From positions 39,641,106-39,705,105 of the forward strand of contig NC_089789.1 in the NCBI RefSeq assembly GCF_040412425.1: a stretch of DNA of 64,000 nucleotides, written 5' to 3'. The notes beneath the pieces were generated by a model, which made no database searches, was not told the origin of the DNA, and saw only the letters and a list, made by a program, of their open reading frames with translations. The stretch comes from Macrobrachium rosenbergii (lineage: Eukaryota > Arthropoda > Malacostraca > Decapoda > Palaemonidae). Shown in pieces: positions 59,567 to 64,000 of the stretch. Every line of letters starts with the position of its first letter. Positions within the stretch are counted from its first letter, which is position 1. A program made the position numbers and the translations under genes.

Positions 59567-59719
59567 GAGAATGAAAAATCAGCATTCCAAAATTTCATCA
59601 AATGTAGGCCTATGCTTCTAATTATATAAATAATTCTTTTAATCAGGTAAATAGAAATGGCAAGAACACTCCGGCCTTTAAAGAGATTCCCCGGGAAATT
59701 CAGATTCTGCTCCCGCTAG

Positions 59720-59766
59720 GCTTAACCGTTACCGCCTTTGGTTGCACAAAGCAGTAACGGTTGAGC
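59720..59766. other. Stable stem-loop
   Basis: gcttaaccgttac pairs with gtaacggttgagc (13 bp, one G-T wobble). After a small internal loop, ctttg pairs with caaag around a 6-base loop. Confidence 0.75.
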
Positions 59767-60164
59767 AACCAACATTAGCAATAAGCTGTTAGCATTCTCA
59801 AGACTGTCACTTGTGTTCTTCATATGATTCCTTTTTCTCGTTTCCTATTATTTTTTCTTCGTTTGAACTGCTTGAATATGTTACTTTTGTGTCTTAGTTG
59901 TCCTTGTTGTCTGGTCATTGGTAGATAGAGAAAGGAATAATTAGGATGTTAGTCAAGTCGTTCTGACGTAAGTCTTTGTTGAAATTTACTTTTATTGACC
60001 AACAAATCAACTACGGTTCTTTCACTGGGCCTACAAACGTCATGACTTGGACGCCAAAGATAATGCATGGGCGTACACTCATTATGTATGGGATATACGT
60101 GGGAATAAGACTGAGAGGCACCGAGGCGATTGTGAAAAGCAAAGTGGAGTATTTACACTATTTG

Positions 60165-60166
<2 letters not shown>

Positions 60167-60228
<62 letters not shown>
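60167..60228. repeat. (TA)n microsatellite
   Basis: About 62 bp perfect, followed by TATG variants. Confidence 0.97.
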
Positions 60229-60236
<8 letters not shown>

Positions 60237-60329
60237 ATATATGTGTGTGTTTATATATGTATGCACCTTTAGATGGGGTAGGCACCTACTATAATAGTAT
60301 TTCACCAAGTATTTTGGAGTGACGTTGCT

Positions 60330-60440
60330 AGCTCCATGATGTTCTCACCCCGAGCTGCGACTACCAGGGGTATCAAAGGCAAACTCCCACTGCATTAGTT
60401 CCGAGTTCAATTCTCTCTCAGTTATTGTTGGGGAATGTGG
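60330..60440 (+). mobile_element. Candidate tRNA-related SINE fragment
   Basis: A B-box-like ccgagttcaattctc at about 60399-60413 lies downstream of a possible, weak A box near 60330. The flanking text (gagctgcgactaccaggggt) has the look of a repeat head I associate with decapods, but the assignment is tentative. Confidence 0.35.
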
Positions 60441-60599
60441 TGGCTTGGGAGCTGATCATTATAATATGTGTTTTTGGTCTCTAGGATATTGTATGCAAGT
60501 AAAATGAACTATCCTTGCCTTTGCAGCTGATTACAAGGACATTGTACGCAAATACAATGATCTCTCCTTGCTTCTGTAGCTCATTAGCAACCTTTAAAC

Positions 60600-60995
60600 C
60601 ACTAGTTATTTAGCAGAGCTATGAAGACGATAATCAATACTAATTTATCATAAAAAAAATAAACCGAGCTCCGAAATTCTGCTCGTAAAATGGTTTGGAA
60701 TCGAAAAAAAAATCCTTGATGAAGCTTCTTTCGCGCCTGCCACACGTTATAACCAAAAAGTGTGACCAAGAGAGAGCAGGCACATCATGAGATTGCACTC
60801 TACACGTCTTCCCTCTTCGTCCCATTTCCCGTAGTATAAAAGGCGACCTCGAAAAAAAAAAAAAAAATCTCACAGAGAAATTACAAGATCACCACCCACC
60901 CCCATTTTGCGAGCGGACTTTCGAAGCTGGATCCCCTGGCAACTTGTCAACTGGCCCCACTGACGAGCTCTTTCCACTTTACGTCGGTTTTCCAA
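60600..60995. other. Non-coding stretch
   Basis: Poly-A at 60854-60867; no gene seen. Confidence 0.4.
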
Positions 60996-60997
60996 TA

Positions 60998-61063
60998 GAT
61001 AAAGGAAACGGCTGTGTTAAGAGCCCATTAACTACCATTAGATTAATGCAATCAGTGTAATGG
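60998..61063 (+). repeat. Copy 4 of the five-copy dispersed unit
   Basis: gataaaggaaacggctgtgt, then agagcccattaactaccatt, then agattaatgcaatcagtgta and atgg. This is the reference copy for the comparison in the findings. Confidence 0.7.
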
Positions 61064-61405
61064 ACCGTTGCTCATCCTTTCCCGACAAGAAAAGAGAAAA
61101 GAGACGGAGATAAAAGAAGGGAGGAAGAAAGAAAGAAAGAAAGAGGAAAACAGAATCATCAGCGCGGTTGCCTCAGTTCCTTAAGAGCTAGACCTAGCGA
61201 CTGTTTAAATTATTGACGGCATGTCATTTGGATTCGTTTAACTCTCTGATTACTTCGGCTCTGAAATTCTGTTCCGTTATTCATCGCCTTTAAGTTTCTG
61301 ATGGCATATTTTTCCCATTCTTTTTCTTGTGCTCGACTCAATTGATGAGCTTTCTAAAATTTTAAGTCGACTGTTCAATCCGGAAATGCAGATCGAGTTG
61401 TATCG

Positions 61406-61410
<5 letters not shown>
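61064..61410. other. Non-coding stretch with purine tract
   Basis: (GAAA)n-like purine run at about 61085-61150. Confidence 0.5.
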
Positions 61411-61412
<2 letters not shown>

Positions 61413-61496
<84 letters not shown>

Positions 61497-61532
61497 TATA
61501 TATATATACTGTATATCTGTATGTATGTATAT

Positions 61533-61598
<66 letters not shown>
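61413..61598. repeat. (TA)n domain, interrupted
   Basis: TA at 61413-61490 and 61531-61598 with a short mixed segment between. Confidence 0.97.
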
Positions 61599-61599
<1 letters not shown>

Positions 61600-61602
<3 letters not shown>

Positions 61603-61745
61603 CAATGTCACATACAGTAGATAATTCACTGCTTAGGTCACAATCGGCGCAATGGTATCTCAAGGAAAGTGCCTGAAGTGTTCTTGCTCGCTCGAGAATC
61701 GAACCCGGGCCTCGTGCTGGCGAGTGTCCAAATCACTGTTTTGCT
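61600..61745 (-). mobile_element. tRNA-derived SINE, minus orientation, abutting a (TA)n tract
   Basis: On the minus strand a perfect B-box string gggttcgattctcg (about 61690-61703) is preceded by tRNA-like sequence and followed by acacttcaggcactttcctt and cagtgaattatctactgtat, ending at the TA tract. The TA tract may have grown from the element's 3' tail. Confidence 0.55.
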
Positions 61746-61749
61746 TCTT

Positions 61750-62165
61750 TCTGAAACCATTTTCGTGTAGAGAAGGAAATTTTTGTTCAAATGTGAAAAT
61801 CCTCCCAAAAAAAGTAACGAGCAATGTCGGTGCAGAGCAACAAAAACTGAATGGTACTAACGGCGTGAACTCTCTCTCTCTTTTTCTCTTTCTCTCTAGG
61901 AAGGAATGAGCTATCCAGGGTAAAAACATAGAAATAGGCAAAAAAGAAAGAGAGGATGGCGTCTATATCTCTTGGTTTTTTCCATTTCTTTCTTTTATCC
62001 GGATTTTTTCTTGCGAAAAAGTCATTTCACGGCGGCACAAAATACCTGTGTTCCGGAATGTGTCGAAAAGTCAAATTGATTCGCGAGTTTCCGAGTTTTG
62101 AGACCAGCAATTTTCGGGCTTTTGAAATGCGGATGCTAGAATGCCATTAATTTGTTTATTGTCTC
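61750..62165. other. Non-coding stretch
   Basis: A short CT patch at 61870-61895; nothing else recognised. Confidence 0.4.
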
Positions 62166-62166
62166 C

Positions 62167-62168
<2 letters not shown>

Positions 62169-62223
<55 letters not shown>
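62169..62223. repeat. (GA)n microsatellite
   Basis: About 55 bp perfect. Confidence 0.97.
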
Positions 62224-62226
<3 letters not shown>

Positions 62227-62229
62227 TTC

Positions 62230-62805
62230 CCCAGGGATTCTTTTGTGTTTTCCATGAAAATTATTCCATGGAGAACGAGGGAGAGAGAGCAAGCGACTTT
62301 TTCCAGTTGATTAATTTATTCATTTTTTTTTTTACGCTGTATAACCAGTTATCTTTTTTTCGTAAGTGAAAACATCCATCATTCTATCTCCTCCCCAGCT
62401 CTCACGTGTGGGTTGGGCCTCCTTGTGACCCATTGCCCCTGGTACTACTGCAAATCAGTATATAAGTTCTGTTTCAAGTTAACCACATTTAATCTTTTTA
62501 ACTTCAGACATTCCCTATATATAATGACCGTTCATTTTGAGCCTACGTCATTTCGTCTATCCAGTACCCTCTCTCTCTCTTTCTGTCCCCATTTTTTTGT
62601 CTCTTCGCTCCTTTTCCCCCCTTTAATTACCATTGTTTTTTTCCTTTCATCTTTTTCGATTTTCTGGCGTCCCCTTTCTTTTCCCCCTTTTTATGCCCTT
62701 TATTTTTGAAAGCGGCCTCTCTCTCTCTCTCTCCTATTCCCGCCCTTTCCTCTAATGTTCCTTAATCTTTTCAAGTCATCAAGAAGACGAAAGGAAGAAA
62801 AAACA
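62230..62805. other. Pyrimidine-rich non-coding stretch
   Basis: From about 62565 to 62760 the plus strand is strongly pyrimidine-biased (CT at 62717-62732), which explains the Phe/Ser/Pro-rich frame there. Confidence 0.5.
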
Positions 62806-62810
62806 TTTCC

Positions 62811-62868
62811 CTGATTGCTTTAATCGAAGGGTGGTTAATAGGTTTTAGGGGCAGAGGTTTCCCCGATC
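62811..62868 (-). repeat. Copy 5 (most diverged) of the five-copy dispersed unit
   Basis: On the minus strand: gatcggggaaacctctgccc, then aaaacctattaaccaccctt, then cgattaaagcaatcag. The order of landmarks is kept; the final TTAATGG is lost. Confidence 0.5.
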
Positions 62869-63031
62869 TGTTGAAAAACTAATCTGGAGTTACGATTCGT
62901 CCTTAAACCTAGCACCCGTCAAATGGCCAAAAGGGAAAACTCGTAGTAGTCTCACACTTGAACTTTACTGGAGGATTACTTGAACTCTTCCTTTCACTAA
63001 GCCTTGATAAAAAAAAGCTGTTTGACTTAGC

Positions 63032-63032
<1 letters not shown>

Positions 63033-63090
<58 letters not shown>

Positions 63091-63284
63091 CTCTGGTAAG
63101 TACTGGGATGGAGAGTCACCAAGAAATGCAAGGTGCTGTCTGTCGAGTAGTGTGTACGCCTAGCGACCTCATCTCAAAGTCACCTAAAGTCACCTGCTCC
63201 GAAATGGGGAGGCGTGTAAATATTGTAATAATCGTAATGATAACAGTGATAACTCAATAATAATAATAATAATAATAATAATAA
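63033..63284. repeat. Two (AAT)n tracts flanking a 170 bp segment
   Basis: AAT at 63033-63087 and 63257-63284. The enclosed segment (e.g. gggatggagagtcaccaaga) could be a retroelement 3' end between tails, like 2029-2411, but no protein match is visible. Confidence 0.85.
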
Positions 63285-64000
63285 CGAAACTCCTCATGAA
63301 GCACCAACTTGGAAATTTACTCGATGCGAATTTTTTATCTTATTTTCTATTCAGATTTTCAAGCATCGTTGGGGATATCGGAGGCGGAAATATTGTGAAA
63401 TATAGTAATTACACATTTATTGTACAGATGTATTTCCTTTAAATAGAAGTTCAAACAGTATGCGTATTAGATTTTTTCAAATCATAAATAATTATGGAAT
63501 TCTCAAATGGCCGCTTCCCTCTTTGATGACGTTTGCGACCTTTTAACTCTCTTCGAACATCCTGCAACGTTGCTTTCGTGAATGGTATCAAACATGATTT
63601 AGAGTGCACATGCGCTGTAGTTACGAGTATGTTAATGCTTTAGGATTTCGACGGCGTAAGAGTAGGTCATTGCTTTCTCAAACCCCAAGATTCTCCTGGC
63701 TTCTGCTCCCGAGTTTAAATCACCTGATCCCTTATCTATACACAACCCACATGACCTATACACTAATCACAATATGACGTTACCCTTGGTTTGCTGGAAC
63801 GCTGTGAACCGTGGAAATTTCCGAGGAAAACCAGAGAATACTCTTTAACTGGCTGTGCAATTTAGCTGGCGGTTGGATACTTCAAAAACTAGAATTTCGT
63901 TTATTTCTTTCATTTTTTTCATTATCAATGATATTTGTCATGTGCACTCTTTCTCTTGGAACAAGACGAAACTATTTTCTTTTTTCCCGACAGCGTCAAA
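63285..64000. other. Unique non-coding DNA to the window end
   Basis: No repeats, genes or RNA recognised. Confidence 0.4.

Overview
This window looks like non-coding nuclear DNA of a decapod crustacean, with a caridean shrimp or prawn as my best guess. I find no complete protein-coding gene, rRNA gene or functional tRNA gene. The organism call rests on two things. First, simple-sequence repeats are very dense: dozens of long (GA)n/(CT)n, (TA)n and (AAT)n/(ATT)n tracts, many over 50 bp. Second, several interspersed repeats match families I remember as common in decapod genomes. These include a tRNA-derived SINE, a 'ggccaaaggccaag' SINE-like family, a 'cagccatggcccgtggtggcc' family with an A-rich tail, and the 3' end of a non-LTR retrotransposon with an (AAT)n tail. 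No database search was possible, so family names are from memory.

Layout. 0-6.8 kb: AT-rich unique DNA with a retrotransposon 3' end (about 2.1-2.4 kb), a minus-strand SINE (about 4.5-4.8 kb) and many dinucleotide tracts. 6.9-17.3 kb: a run of unrelated minisatellites with 24, 90/26, 85, 26 and 45 bp units, plus a GA-plus-spacer array. 17.3-30.3 kb: SSR-rich DNA with arrays whose units contain a CT tract, a 27 bp array and a roughly 65 bp array. 30.5-31.25 kb: a clean 40 bp array whose unit carries textbook splice-site strings. 32.2-33.4 kb: a roughly 60 bp array and a cluster of 5S rRNA-like segments. 36-39 kb: CT-spacer arrays, a degenerate long repeat and a 30 bp array. 40.2-43.6 kb: a tandem duplication of about 1.5-1.6 kb containing fold-back elements, leading into a 51 bp array and a 23 bp array. 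44-54 kb: the densest set of interspersed elements. 55.2-59 kb: the quietest, most gene-like stretch, with two short segments bounded by strong splice signals. 59-64 kb: SSRs, a stable hairpin, tRNA-like repeats and (AAT)n tracts.

The long open frames in the window are almost all translations of SSRs (Leu-Ser, Arg-Glu, Ile-Tyr, poly-Ile/Tyr/Leu) or minisatellites whose period is divisible by three. None resembles a known protein except a short reverse-transcriptase C-terminal remnant. The most likely reading is intronic or intergenic DNA. The best candidates for overlooked biology are a roughly 65-75 bp unit recurring five times across the window, the splice-site-bearing 40 bp array, the two exon candidates and the 5S-like tandem. 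The 40-43 kb duplication may be partly an assembly artefact.
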